Below, in pieces: positions 1 through 11,275 of a stretch of 64,000 bases of DNA. How positions within the stretch are numbered: the stretch's first letter is position 1; each line of letters opens with the position of its first letter. The translations under genes were made by a program, and so were the position numbers. Source of the stretch: Myxococcus dinghuensis (lineage in GTDB: Bacteria > Myxococcota > Myxococcia > Myxococcales > Myxococcaceae); contig NZ_JAKCFB010000024.1 of the NCBI RefSeq assembly GCF_024198235.1, positions 1 through 64,000 of the forward strand, in the 5' to 3' direction. Under the pieces are notes generated by a model. The model was given only the letters and a program-made list of their open reading frames with translations, had not been told where the DNA came from and searched no databases.

Positions 1-206
1 GGGCCCACGATGGCCACCCACTCGCCCTTCTGGATGTCCAGGTGGATGCTGGAGAGCGCGTGCGTCTCCACCTCCTCCGTCTCGAAGACCTTGGTGAGGC
101 CCTCCAGGTGGATGAGGGACTTGCCCGTGTCCACCTTGGCGGCTCCCGCCAGCACCGCCGCGTCCTGGTCGGCCGCGGGCGTCTCCACCGTACTCGTCGT
201 CGTCAT
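1..206 (-). CDS. ABC transporter ATP-binding protein, N-terminus only (MacB/LolD type)
   Basis: Only the first 68 residues lie in the window. After a variable N-terminal tail of about 30 residues comes the start of an ABC ATPase fold: the A-loop region (LIHLEGLTKVFETEEVETHAL) and the strand leading into the Walker A loop (KGEWVAIVGP), where the window ends. This pattern is typical of MacB/LolD/FtsE-type ATPases that energise export or lipoprotein release with a membrane-fusion protein. The ATG overlaps the stop of the upstream adaptor gene (ATGA at 203-206), so the two are almost certainly co-translated. The permease should follow just outside the window. The family call is firm; the substrate is unknown. 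Confidence 0.85.
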   Translation of the reverse strand, partial: MTTTSTVETPAADQDAAVLAGAAKVDTGKSLIHLEGLTKVFETEEVETHALSSIHLDIQKGEWVAIVG

Positions 207-1447
207 CGCAGCCTCACCCGCTCGACCGCGTCCCACGCGGCCATGTCCGAAAGAACCACCTGGTCACCTTCCGCGAGGCCCTGGAGCACCTCGACGGCAT
301 TCACCGAACCGCGACCCAGCTGCACCGGCACCCGCACCGCCTCGTCGCTCCCCGGCATGAGCCGGAAGAGCGACATCGTCCCGTTGGGCTGCGCGCCCGC
401 CGGGCGCCCCACCGACAGCACGTTGCCCAGCCGCTCCAGCTCCACCGTGCCCTCCACGGTGAGGTCCGGACGCGCGCCCCGGGGCAGCTCCGCCGGCAGC
501 GACACCTCCACGCGCACCGTGCCCTGGCTGGCCGCCGGCGCCACGCGCGCCACCTGACCCTCCACCACCCCGTTGCGCGTATCCACCAGCGCCTTCTGGC
601 CCGGCTGGATGTCCCGCGCCTGCGTCTCCGCGATGCGCAGCTCCGCCTTCAGCCGCTCCGGCTTCACCACCTTCGCCAGCAGCACACCCGGCGTCACCCA
701 CTGGCCCAACTCCAACGGCAGCTCCTGCAGCACTCCATCCTCCCCGGCGAGAACCTTCATCGACTCCACCTGGGTACGGCGGAAGCGGGCCACCGCTTTC
801 AACCGGTCCACCTGTTCCTGCAACGCCGCGAGCTGCTCGCGCATGCTGGAGGCGACGACGCCGAGCTTCTTGCGCTCCAGGTCCAGGCGGCCCTTGATTT
901 CGACCGCCTTCTCGCCCGTCTGCCGGGCCTCGATTTCACCGATGAGCTCCTTCTGGTGGAGCGTGGTGCCCGCCGTCGCGCGCCGCTCCGCGTCAGCGGT
1001 CTCCGCGGTGAGCGTCGTCACGATGGCCTCCTGCGCCAGCCGCTGCGTCTCCAGCTGCATCCGCATCTGGATGAACTCGGCCTCGGCGCTGGAGAGCTGC
1101 CGCTCGGCCTCCAGCATCTGGAGCTGCACGTCGGGGTTGGACAGCTCCATGAGCAGGGTGTCCGCCTTCACCTCGGCGCCCGGGCGCACGTGGATGCGCT
1201 CGACGCGGCCCGCCGTGTCGGCCGTCAACCAGCGGATGTACTCGGGCACCAGCGTGCCGGCGCCCTTCACCTGCCGGACCATGGGGCCGCGCTTCACCGT
1301 GTCCAGCCACACCGAGGCCCGGTCCACCGACGGCGCCGCGGGACGCAGTTGCCCCAGACCCACCGTCACGAGAATCAGCGCGAGCGCGCCTCCGATGGCG
1401 AGGATCCATGGCTTGCGGCGCGGCTTCTTGGCTTTGGGAATGTCCAC
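203..1447 (-). CDS. HlyD/MacA-type membrane-fusion (periplasmic adaptor) protein
   Basis: A 414-residue adaptor that links an inner-membrane ABC exporter to an outer-membrane channel. A Lys/Arg-rich N-terminus precedes one membrane segment (about residues 15-32, WILAIGGALALILVTVGLG). Then come a first lipoyl half-motif with a beta-barrel strand (GRVERIHVRPGAEVKADTLL), a long Gln/Glu-rich coiled-coil hairpin (about 105-225), the second lipoyl half (LAGEDGVLQELPLELGQWV), and beta-barrel and membrane-proximal domains at the C-terminus. Length and domain order fit MacA-like proteins of tripartite exporters. It is the first gene of the operon running off the left edge, and its stop overlaps the ATPase start. 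The transported substrate cannot be read from the sequence. Confidence 0.9.
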   Translation of the reverse strand: MDIPKAKKPRRKPWILAIGGALALILVTVGLGQLRPAAPSVDRASVWLDTVKRGPMVRQVKGAGTLVPEYIRWLTADTAGRVERIHVRPGAEVKADTLLMELSNPDVQLQMLEAERQLSSAEAEFIQMRMQLETQRLAQEAIVTTLTAETADAERRATAGTTLHQKELIGEIEARQTGEKAVEIKGRLDLERKKLGVVASSMREQLAALQEQVDRLKAVARFRRTQVESMKVLAGEDGVLQELPLELGQWVTPGVLLAKVVKPERLKAELRIAETQARDIQPGQKALVDTRNGVVEGQVARVAPAASQGTVRVEVSLPAELPRGARPDLTVEGTVELERLGNVLSVGRPAGAQPNGTMSLFRLMPGSDEAVRVPVQLGRGSVNAVEVLQGLAEGDQVVLSDMAAWDAVERVRLR

Positions 1448-1701
1448 GGGACGCCGCTAGAGCGAGGCGCGTGCCAACCACTTCACGACTCCCAACCCAC
1501 TGGAATCACTCACCTTCACGCCACCTCCTGGAGGAGGCGTGCCCGGTTCCGAAAAGTGGTGTCCCAGAAGCGGACAGGCCACGGGGCCAGGCCCGACGTG
1601 TGCCACGATGCGGGCGGAACGGTGGCGTCCTGTCCGGGCCGGTCCGGGCCGACTCACCGCTTGGTTGCGATGAAAGCGACGGAAGTAGGCTGCGCCGCCC
1701 C

Positions 1702-3246
1702 ATGACCGCGTCCCTGCTCGAAGCCTTCCTGGACCACGCCCGGACCACACCGGAGCGGCCGTTGCTCACCTTCGAGCGCGCGACCCTGACCTACGGCGAC
1801 CTGGCGCGGCACGTCACCGCGTTCGCCCGGGGCCTGCGCCAGCGCGGGCTGTCCCCCGGCGCGCGGGTGGCGCTGTTCCTGGAGAACAGCCCCCAGTTCG
1901 TCGTCGCCTACCTGGGCGTGCAGCAGGCGGGCTGCGTGGTGGTGCTGGTGAACACGGCCTATCGCCAGGTGGAGCTGGCCCACATCCTGGCGGACGCGGA
2001 GGTGCACACCTGCGTCACGGGCGCGGCGGGCGCGGCGGAGCTGGTGCCCCTGCGGGAGCAGCTCCCCTCGCTCCAGGCGCTGGTGGCGGTGGAGCCGCTC
2101 ACGGCCGAAGCGCCGTCGTCGCTCCCCGTGGTCGCGTTCGACGCGCTCCTCGAGGAGGGCGCCGCGTCGTCCGTGGCGCTGACGTTGCCCGGGGCGGAGG
2201 ACCTGGCGGTGCTGGGCTACACCTCCGGCACCACGGGGCGCTCCAAGGGCGCGATGCTGCTGCACCGCAACCTGCTGGCCAACGTGAGGGCCGTCACCGA
2301 GGCGTGGCGGTGGACGTCCGCGGACCGGCTGCTGCTCACCCTGCCGCTGTTCCACACGCACGGGCTGATGGTGGGCCTGCACGGCACGCTGTACACGGGC
2401 GGCAGCGCGGAGCTGCACCGGCGCTTCGTGGCCACGGACGTGCTGGCCACGCTGCGCGACGACGCCACCCTGACGATGTTCTTCGGCGTGCCCACCATGT
2501 ACGGCCGGCTGCTGGAGGAGGCGCGGCGCACGGGCGTGAAGCCGGGCCGGCTGCGCCTGTGGGTGTCCGGCTCCGCGCCGCTCAGTCCGCAGCTCTTCCA
2601 CGACATCGAGACGGAGTTCGGCGCGCGCATCCTGGAGCGCTACGGGATGACGGAGACGGTGATGAACACCACCAACCCCCACGACGGCGAGCGCCGCCCG
2701 GGCACGGTGGGCTTCCCCTTCCCCGGCCAGGAGGCGCGCGTGGTGGACGTGCGCACGCGCCAGCCCGTGGCCGCCGGGGAGGCGGGCGAAATCGAGGTCC
2801 GGGGGCCACACGTGTTCGCCGGCTACTGGCGCCGCCCGGACGCCACGACGGAGTCCTTCGACGCGCAGGGGTGGTTCCGCACCGGGGACCTGGGCGAGCA
2901 CGACGCGGACGGCTACCTGCGAATCACCGGGCGGGCGCGCGAGCTCATCATCAGCGGCGGCTTCAACGTGTACCCGCGCGAGGTGGAGGAGGTGCTCGCC
3001 ACGCACCCCGGCGTCGCGGAGGTGGCCGTGCTGGGGCTGCCGGACGCGGACTACGGCGAGCAGGTGGTGGCGGTGGTGGTGCCCCCCGTGGGCCAGCCCG
3101 CCCCGGAGGCCCAGGCGCTGGTGGAGTGGTGCCGCGACCGGCTGGCCAGCTTCAAGAAGCCGCGCCGGGTGGTCTTCGTGGACTCGCTGCCCCGGAACGC
3201 GCTGGGCAAGGTGCAGAAGCACCTGCTGCGCGCCCGCCTGCGGTGA
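1702..3246 (+). CDS. MatB-like acyl-CoA (possibly malonyl-CoA) synthetase, ANL superfamily
   Basis: A 514-residue adenylate-forming enzyme that activates a carboxylic acid with ATP and CoA. The phosphate-binding loop YTSGTTGRSKG starts at about residue 173. The LPLFHTHGLMVG segment, the A5 motif ERYGMTETVMNT with the following NPHDGERRPGTVG, the A7 motif (TGDL), the hinge GRARELIISGGFNVYPREVE and the C-terminal catalytic Lys motif GKVQK are all intact. The NT-NPHDGERRPGTVG stretch and overall length resemble malonyl-CoA synthetase MatB more than long-chain FadD, so a malonate or short-chain substrate is likely but not proven. The ATG at 1702 begins the recognisable N-terminus; the frame is open further upstream but reads as non-coding. 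It is divergent from the exporter genes across about 250 bp. Confidence 0.85.
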   Translation: MTASLLEAFLDHARTTPERPLLTFERATLTYGDLARHVTAFARGLRQRGLSPGARVALFLENSPQFVVAYLGVQQAGCVVVLVNTAYRQVELAHILADAEVHTCVTGAAGAAELVPLREQLPSLQALVAVEPLTAEAPSSLPVVAFDALLEEGAASSVALTLPGAEDLAVLGYTSGTTGRSKGAMLLHRNLLANVRAVTEAWRWTSADRLLLTLPLFHTHGLMVGLHGTLYTGGSAELHRRFVATDVLATLRDDATLTMFFGVPTMYGRLLEEARRTGVKPGRLRLWVSGSAPLSPQLFHDIETEFGARILERYGMTETVMNTTNPHDGERRPGTVGFPFPGQEARVVDVRTRQPVAAGEAGEIEVRGPHVFAGYWRRPDATTESFDAQGWFRTGDLGEHDADGYLRITGRARELIISGGFNVYPREVEEVLATHPGVAEVAVLGLPDADYGEQVVAVVVPPVGQPAPEAQALVEWCRDRLASFKKPRRVVFVDSLPRNALGKVQKHLLRARLR

Positions 3247-3524
3247 GAGACCGTCATTCGGCGGGGGTCGCGGGAGTCCTCCCGTCCGCCCACCGCAGGA
3301 TTCCGAACAGAGCGCGCGCAAACCGCTGCCACGCGCCCGCTCATGTCCTACCTTCCCACCCAGGGGCGCAAAGGAGCATGTGTGACGGACATGGCTGAGC
3401 TGCCGGGAGCACGCGCCACGTGTCGCCCCGACGGCATGCCAGGGTGGACACTCTCGGGGGGCCCGGCGCGCCCCGGGGAGGACACACGTTTCGGAGGTGT
3501 ATCCCCGGAGGAAGGGGTGGGCCC

Positions 3525-3917
3525 GTGAAGCGGCTCCTCATCGTCGATGACGAGCTGGCCATCGTCGAGGCCCTCCAGGACATCCTCTCCGTGGAGGGCT
3601 ACGGCATCATCACCGCCTTCAACGGCGCCGAGGGCCTGCAGCGCATGGAGGAGCAGCGGCCGGACCTGGTGCTGCTGGACCTGATGATGCCGGTGATGGA
3701 CGGCCGGGAGATGCTGCGCCGCATCCGGGATGACGCGTCGCTGCGCGCCATCCCCGTCGTCGTGATGAGCGCGGGCCGCATCTCCGAGGAGGAGCGCCGC
3801 TCGAGCGCCCGCTTCCTCGCCAAGCCCTTCGAGCTGGACCTGTTGCTGGACACCATCGCGGAGCTGCTCGGCGGGCCGGACGGCCCCAAGCCGACCCGCG
3901 GGGACGGGGTCGGCTGA
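3525..3917 (+). CDS. Single-domain response regulator (CheY-like receiver)
   Basis: A stand-alone receiver domain of 130 residues with no output domain. The acidic pair D8/D9, phospho-acceptor D52 (LLDLMMP), Ser82 in VVMSAG and Lys100 in LAKPF are all present, so it should be phosphorylatable. The GTG at 3525 is chosen because the receiver fold starts directly there (VKRLLIVDDE) and a GGAGGAAGG ribosome site lies upstream; longer starts add low-complexity residues. There is no adjacent kinase, so its partner is unknown. Orphan receivers of this kind are very common in myxobacteria. It converges on the oligoribonuclease gene. Confidence 0.9.
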   Translation: MKRLLIVDDELAIVEALQDILSVEGYGIITAFNGAEGLQRMEEQRPDLVLLDLMMPVMDGREMLRRIRDDASLRAIPVVVMSAGRISEEERRSSARFLAKPFELDLLLDTIAELLGGPDGPKPTRGDGVG

Positions 3918-3930
3918 AGCGGGGCCCTTT

Positions 3931-3949
3931 GCCGGGCGGTCAGCCCGGC
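3931..3949. terminator. Bidirectional hairpin between convergent genes
   Basis: A perfect 7-bp stem GCCGGGC / GCCCGGC with a 5-base loop lies between the receiver gene and orn and covers the orn stop codon. There is no clear T-tract on either strand, so it is a plausible but unproven terminator. Confidence 0.5.
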
Positions 3950-4491
3950 GTCGCGCGGAACAACGTGTCCCGGTAGTACTGCAGCTCGGTGATGCTCGAG
4001 CGCAGGTCCGCGAGCGCGGTGTGCCCGCTGGGCGGCTTCCGGGGCTCCACGAGGTTGGGGTACCAGGCGCGCGCGAGCATCTTCACGCTCGTCACGTCCA
4101 GCATGCGGTAGTGCAGGTAGCGCTCCAGCAGCGGCATGTACTGGAAGAGGAAGCGCCGGTCGGTGTGGATGGAGTTGCCCGCGAGGATGCCCTCGCCCAG
4201 CGGACAGTGGTCGGCGACGAGGGCGGTGACCTCCTTCTCCGCCACGCGCAGCGACGTGTTGGAGGAGCGGACCTTCTCCAGGAGCCCGTTGCGCGTGTGC
4301 ATCTCACGCACCACCGGCTCCATGCGCAGCAGGACCTCCTCCGGCTGCCAGATGACACGCTCCATCTCCGCGAGCGGACGCAGGTCGGGCCCGGTGATGA
4401 TGACGCCAATCTCGATGATGGCGCAGGACTCGGGGTCCAGGCCGGTCATCTCCAGGTCCAGCCAGACGAAGCGCGGTTCACGCGAACTCAT
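3940..4491 (-). CDS. orn: Oligoribonuclease (DEDDh 3'-5' exoribonuclease)
   Basis: A 183-residue enzyme that degrades two- to five-nucleotide RNA fragments, including pGpG from cyclic-di-GMP breakdown. Exo I is WLDLEMTGLD (D12, E14), exo II is in LAGNSIHTDRRFL, and exo III is SGHTALADLRSSI (His and Asp). The length matches the usual 180-200 residues. The ATG at 4491 is preceded by a GGGAAAAAGAG ribosome site and matches the family's N-terminus; the frame upstream of it is not protein-like. It is essential or near-essential in many proteobacteria. Confidence 0.95.
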   Translation of the reverse strand: MSSREPRFVWLDLEMTGLDPESCAIIEIGVIITGPDLRPLAEMERVIWQPEEVLLRMEPVVREMHTRNGLLEKVRSSNTSLRVAEKEVTALVADHCPLGEGILAGNSIHTDRRFLFQYMPLLERYLHYRMLDVTSVKMLARAWYPNLVEPRKPPSGHTALADLRSSITELQYYRDTLFRATPG

Positions 4492-4570
4492 GTGCTCTTT
4501 TTCCCAGGGAAGCGAGGGGCCGAGCCTATACCAGTCCCCGGGGGCTCGCGGGGTGACCAAAGCTCGCCCT

Positions 4571-5041
4571 TCAGACCTCGACCTCGCATTCCGCCACCCA
4601 CTGGCCGTCCGCCCCCCGGCGCACCCGCGGGTCGGACACCGTCGCGCCGCGCACCTGGGCGCGTGCGCCATGCCGCGCGGGGTCGAGGCGTTCCCCGAAG
4701 GCGCTCGCGAACAGGCGACGGCCGTCCATGCGCACCACGAAGCAGTGGAAGCGCAGCTCGCGCGAGGCCATCAGGTGGACGAGGGCGCGCAGCCAGTCCG
4801 CCAGCAGCCGGTCCAGGTCGGCCGGCTCGCACGTGACGGGGACCTCCTCGCGCACCTCCACCGCGGCCGGGTCCGCCACGCGCGCGCACAGCGCGACCGC
4901 GGCCTGCTCGAAGGCGACCTCGGGCGTCCGCCCCCGCCCCCGCACCCACCGCGCGTCCCCCCGGGTGACGTCCTCCCACGACGCGCCGCTCCGGGGAGGG
5001 GGCGGCGCCGGCGGCGCCTCGGTTCGGGAGGGCGTGGTCAT
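4571..5041 (-). CDS. Archease family protein
   Basis: A 156-residue protein. After an Ala/Pro-rich leader of about 30 residues it shows archease features: RGRTPEVAFEQAAVALCARV, LLADWLRALVHLMASRELRFHCFVVR and the C-terminal DGQWVAECEVEV. Archeases speed guanylylation and turnover of the RNA ligase RtcB, but no rtcB lies in this window. The start overlaps the stop of the upstream alpha/beta hydrolase gene (ATGA at 5038-5041), so the two are translationally coupled. Archease, dienelactone-hydrolase-like and phosphoribosyltransferase genes occur together in a number of bacteria; their shared purpose is not settled. Confidence 0.8.
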   Translation of the reverse strand: MTTPSRTEAPPAPPPPRSGASWEDVTRGDARWVRGRGRTPEVAFEQAAVALCARVADPAAVEVREEVPVTCEPADLDRLLADWLRALVHLMASRELRFHCFVVRMDGRRLFASAFGERLDPARHGARAQVRGATVSDPRVRRGADGQWVAECEVEV

Positions 5042-5727
5042 CGGCGCGCCTCCGTCCGGTCCGCGTCGAGGTAGCGCGAGAACCAGTCCGCGGCGCGGCG
5101 GGCGACGTCCTCCAGCGCCCCGGGCTCCTCGAACAGGTGCGTGGCGCCGGGGACGACGATGAGCTCCCGCACGCAGTGGAGCTCCTCCAGGGCGTCCTCG
5201 TTGAGCCCGAGCACCACCTCGTCCCGTCCGCCCACGAGCAGCAGCGTGGGGGCGCGCACGCGCGCCAGCGCGGGGCCCGCCAGGTCCGGCCTGCCGCCCC
5301 GCGACACCACGGCGCCGACCTGCTCCGGTCGCAGGGCGGCGGCCACCAGCGCGGCGGCGGCGCCGGTGCTGGAGCCGAAGAGGCCCAAGGGGAGTCCTTC
5401 GACCTCCGGCAGCCCCCGGGCCCACTCGGCCACGGTGACGAGCCGGCGCGCGAGGAAGGGGATGTCGAAGCGCAGCGCGCCGGTGCCGGCGTCGAGCGCC
5501 TCCTCGTCCTCGCCGAGCAGGTCGAACAGCAGCGTGCCCAGGCCCGCCGCGCGCAGCGCGCGGGCGACGGCGCGGTTGCGGGGGCTGAAGCGGCTGCTGC
5601 CGCTGCCGTGCGCGAAGAGGACGAGCCCGCGCGCGCCCTCGGGGATGGCGAGGCCACCACCGAGCACGGCGCTCTCCGTGCGGAGCGTCACCTCCCGGAC
5701 CTCGGCCTCCTGGTCGTCATGGGTCAT
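5038..5727 (-). CDS. Alpha/beta hydrolase, dienelactone-hydrolase-like
   Basis: A 229-residue soluble hydrolase. The nucleophile elbow is LGLFGSSTGAAAAL (G-S-S-T-G, Ser as nucleophile). The acid lies in LLLVGGRDEVV and the catalytic His in VVPGATHLFEEPGAL, so the triad is complete. LVLFAHGSGSSRFSPRN forms the oxyanion side and resembles the group in which such hydrolases are fused or adjacent to phosphoribosyltransferases. The ATG at 5727 has a GGAGGAGACC ribosome site. It lies 40 bp downstream of the phosphoribosyltransferase and overlaps the archease start by four bases, giving a three-gene operon. The substrate is unknown. Confidence 0.85.
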   Translation of the reverse strand: MTHDDQEAEVREVTLRTESAVLGGGLAIPEGARGLVLFAHGSGSSRFSPRNRAVARALRAAGLGTLLFDLLGEDEEALDAGTGALRFDIPFLARRLVTVAEWARGLPEVEGLPLGLFGSSTGAAAALVAAALRPEQVGAVVSRGGRPDLAGPALARVRAPTLLLVGGRDEVVLGLNEDALEELHCVRELIVVPGATHLFEEPGALEDVARRAADWFSRYLDADRTEARR

Positions 5728-5767
5728 GGCGGGGTCTCCTCCTCGGTCGCGAACGCGGGGCACGACG

Positions 5768-6454
5768 TCACATCCACGAGCCCCCCGGGTCGGTGGCCTC
5801 GACCACGGCGCGGGCCCGCCACGGCGGCAGGCGCGAGCGCTCCAGCAGGTTGCGCAGCTCCACGTCGGGCAGGGGGCGGTAGTCGTCGTAGGCCTCGGAG
5901 ACGGTGCGCAGGGCCTCCCACGTCTCCACGCAGACCACGGAGTCCGCCTCCGCGCGGAGCACCTCGAGGCCACGCGGCGTGGACACGGGCGTGCCCAGCA
6001 CCAGCTTCCCCGGATGCATCGTGCGCAGGGCGCGCAGGGCCGCCGCGCCGGTGGCGCCCGTCACCACGCCCTCGTCGATGAGCAGCACGGTGGTGCCGCG
6101 CAGGTCCGGCGGGGCCTGTCCACGCAGGCGCTGCACCTGGCGCTCCACCTCGTCCAGCTCGCTCCGGGCCATGCTGAGCACCTCCACGCGGGGCAGCGCG
6201 GCCAGGCGCAGGGCCCGCTCGTCGACGTAGCGCCCGCCGCCCTCGGAGACGCCGCCCACCACCGTCATCCGTCCGGGGATGAGCACGCGGTGGGAGACCC
6301 AGACGTCCATGGGGACCTCCAGGGCCCGGGCCACCTCGAACCCCACCCGGAGCCCACCCCGGGCGAGCCCCAGCACCCGGACGTCCGAGCCCCGGTACGG
6401 CAGCAGCATCGACGCCAGCCGTCGGCCCGCGGCGGCTCTATCGCGAAAACGCAT
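5768..6454 (-). CDS. Phosphoribosyltransferase domain protein
   Basis: A 228-residue type I PRTase. The N-terminal LARGGLRVGFEVARAL followed by DVWVSHRVLIPG is the ligand-loop pattern of the predicted PRTase family often linked to dienelactone hydrolases. The PRPP-binding loop is TVLLIDEGVVTGATGAAALRALR, in which the usual second acidic residue is Glu. The ATG at 6454 has a strong GGAGGGAGG site. It heads an operon with the hydrolase and archease and is divergent, by 140 bp, from a PRPP synthetase that could supply its co-substrate. The acceptor base is unknown. Confidence 0.85.
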   Translation of the reverse strand: MRFRDRAAAGRRLASMLLPYRGSDVRVLGLARGGLRVGFEVARALEVPMDVWVSHRVLIPGRMTVVGGVSEGGGRYVDERALRLAALPRVEVLSMARSELDEVERQVQRLRGQAPPDLRGTTVLLIDEGVVTGATGAAALRALRTMHPGKLVLGTPVSTPRGLEVLRAEADSVVCVETWEALRTVSEAYDDYRPLPDVELRNLLERSRLPPWRARAVVEATDPGGSWM

Positions 6455-6594
6455 CGTCTTCCTCCCTCCCAAGGAAAAGCATCGGTGGCGCGGCCGGCGG
6501 CGGAGGGGCGGACGACGGCCCCTCCGGAGGCACGAGGTCATGCGGGCGGGCGGGCGCCGTGTCGTCGGGTGGGAGGGCGCGCTAGGGTGACGGG

Positions 6595-7491
6595 ATGGAA
6601 CCCGTCCTCCTCATCGGCACCGCCAGTCCCCACCTGGGCCGCGAGCTCGGCCTCGCGTTGGGCGTGGCGCCCACGGACTGTCACTTCGAGCGCTTCCCGG
6701 ATGGAGAGATGCACCTGGAGGTCCCCGCCACGGTCCGGGGACGCACGGTGGTGCTGGTGCAGGCGCTGACGCCGCCCGCGGGGGAGCACCTGCTGGAGCT
6801 GCTGTTGATGGCGGACGCGTGCTGGCGGGCGGGCGCGGCGCGGCTGGAGGCGGTGGTGCCGTACCTGGGCTACGCGCGGCAGGACCGGCGCGCGAAGCCG
6901 GGCGAGCCGCTGGGCGGGCGCCTGGTGGCGGACATGCTGTCGCAAGGGCGGTTCGCGCGCGTGCTGGTCGTGGACCTGCACAGCCCCGCGCTGGAGGGCT
7001 GCTTCGGAGCGCCGCTGGAGCACCTGACGGCGCTGCCGCTCCTGGCGGACGCGCTGCGGCCGCAGGTGACGGACACGTCGGTGGTGGTGGCGCCGGACCT
7101 GGGCGCGGTGAAGCGCGCGGAGGCGCTGGCGCGGCTGTTGGGGCGACCGTGGGCGGTCATCCACAAGGTCCGCCTGAGCGGGGACTCGGTGCACGCCAGC
7201 GGGTTGATGGGCGAGGTGCGCGGCAAGCGGCCCATCCTGGTGGACGACATGGTGTCCACCGGAGGCACGCTGGCCGCCGCGGCGGGGACGCTGCGCGACG
7301 CGGGCTGCGCGGAGGACTTCACGGTGGTGACCACCCACGCGCTGCTGGTGGGTCCCGCGGTGGAGCGGCTGCGCGGCCTGCCCTTGAGCCAGCTCGTGGG
7401 GACCGACAGCGTGGAGCCTCCGTCGGGCCTGCCCTTCCCACACCGCGTGGTGACGGTCGCGCCCATCGTGGCGCGCGCGCTCAGGCCGTAG
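6595..7491 (+). CDS. prs: Ribose-phosphate pyrophosphokinase (PRPP synthetase), probably a paralogue
   Basis: A 298-residue protein that transfers pyrophosphate from ATP to ribose-5-phosphate. The FPDGE motif (HFERFPDGEMHLEV), the RQDR loop (GYARQDRRAKPGEP), DLHSP and the PRPP-binding loop PILVDDMVSTGGTLAAAA are present. It is shorter and more diverged than housekeeping Prs (about 310-320 residues), so it is probably a second, specialised copy. It is divergently transcribed from the phosphoribosyltransferase operon, which suggests local supply of PRPP. Whether it keeps allosteric control cannot be told from sequence. Confidence 0.88.
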   Translation: MEPVLLIGTASPHLGRELGLALGVAPTDCHFERFPDGEMHLEVPATVRGRTVVLVQALTPPAGEHLLELLLMADACWRAGAARLEAVVPYLGYARQDRRAKPGEPLGGRLVADMLSQGRFARVLVVDLHSPALEGCFGAPLEHLTALPLLADALRPQVTDTSVVVAPDLGAVKRAEALARLLGRPWAVIHKVRLSGDSVHASGLMGEVRGKRPILVDDMVSTGGTLAAAAGTLRDAGCAEDFTVVTTHALLVGPAVERLRGLPLSQLVGTDSVEPPSGLPFPHRVVTVAPIVARALRP

Positions 7492-7609
7492 CCGCGCGTC
7501 CGACGTGCTCCCATGGAGGGAGCGAGCACACGGGCCGTGCCCCTCCCGGGTCCCGGGCCCCCACAAGTCACCGCCCCCGTGGGGGCGGACTCGGCTAGGC
7601 TCCCCGCCC

Positions 7610-8362
7610 ATGTCCGACACGCTGCTGACGAAGCGGGAAGCGGGGGTCCTCACCCTCACCTTCAACCGACCCGAGAAGAAGAACGCGTTCACCCACGCCA
7701 TGTACGAGGCGGCCACCCAGGCGCTGAAGCAGGCCGAGGGCGACGCCGAGGTGCGCGTGGTGCTCCTCACCGGCGCGGGCAGCGTCTTCACGGCGGGCAA
7801 CGACATCGGCGACTTCATGGAGCACCCGCCCGCGGGCGAGGACAGCGCCGTGTTCCGCTTCCTCAAGGCGCTGGTGGACGCGCCCATGCCCGTGCTCGCG
7901 GCGGTGGACGGCCCCGCGGTGGGCATCGGCACCACCATGCTGCTGCACTGTGACTACGTCGTCGCCAGCGAGCGCGCCCGCTTCCACATGCCCTTCGTCC
8001 AGCTGGGCCTGTGCGCGGAGGGCGCCAGCAGCATGCTGCTGCCCCGCATGGCGGGCTACGCGCTGGCCAGCGAGCTGCTCCTGTTCGGCGAGCCCTTCGA
8101 CGCGGCCACCGCCCTGCGCGCCGGCATCATCAACAAGGTCGTCCCGGACGCGAACCTCCAGGAGGTCGCCGCCGAGCGCGCCCGCACGCTCGCCTCCCGC
8201 CCCGCGGAGGCCGTGCGCGTGACGAAGCGCCTCGTCCGCGAGCCCCTGCGCGCCCAGACGCACCAGGTGCTCGCCAAGGAGGGCTCGGAGTTCATCCAGC
8301 GCCTGGGCTCCGCCGAGGCGCAGGAGGCCTTCATGGCCTTCATGTCGCGCGGCCGGAAGTAG
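7610..8362 (+). CDS. Enoyl-CoA hydratase/isomerase family protein
   Basis: A 250-residue crotonase-fold protein. It has the N-terminal FNRPEKKNAF, the first oxyanion-hole segment FTAGNDIGDF, the second one DGPAVGIGTTMLLHCDYVVAS, and Glu in LGLCAEGASSMLLPR near the usual catalytic position. The IINKVVPD and SRPAEAVRVTKRLVRE segments finish the family pattern. It probably acts in fatty-acid beta-oxidation as a hydratase or isomerase. The ATG at 7610 starts the conserved region; earlier in-frame codons read as non-coding. It converges on the aminopeptidase gene. Confidence 0.9.
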   Translation: MSDTLLTKREAGVLTLTFNRPEKKNAFTHAMYEAATQALKQAEGDAEVRVVLLTGAGSVFTAGNDIGDFMEHPPAGEDSAVFRFLKALVDAPMPVLAAVDGPAVGIGTTMLLHCDYVVASERARFHMPFVQLGLCAEGASSMLLPRMAGYALASELLLFGEPFDAATALRAGIINKVVPDANLQEVAAERARTLASRPAEAVRVTKRLVREPLRAQTHQVLAKEGSEFIQRLGSAEAQEAFMAFMSRGRK

Positions 8363-8434
8363 CCCCGCCCGACCCCCACCCCCGCGCCCTCCCGGAGTCG
8401 ACGGATGGGCGCGGGCGGCGAGGCCCCGGACGGA

Positions 8435-11191
<2,757 letters not shown>

Positions 11192-11275
11192 AGTGGACCA
11201 TGCCGGGCGAGCAAGGTAGCGCGGAGCGGGAGTGTGTCCTTGCCGTAAACTTCACTTCGGGGTGGAGTGCGCGCC

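Noticed and set aside
1448..1701. Possible small genes between the exporter adaptor and the acyl-CoA synthetase
   Set aside because: Open frames here are Arg/Gly/Pro-rich shadows; the gap is better read as a divergent promoter region.
3343..3528. 61-codon open frame whose stop overlaps the GTG of the first receiver gene
   Set aside because: No ribosome site, no coding bias and no recognisable protein; the GTGA overlap is probably chance.
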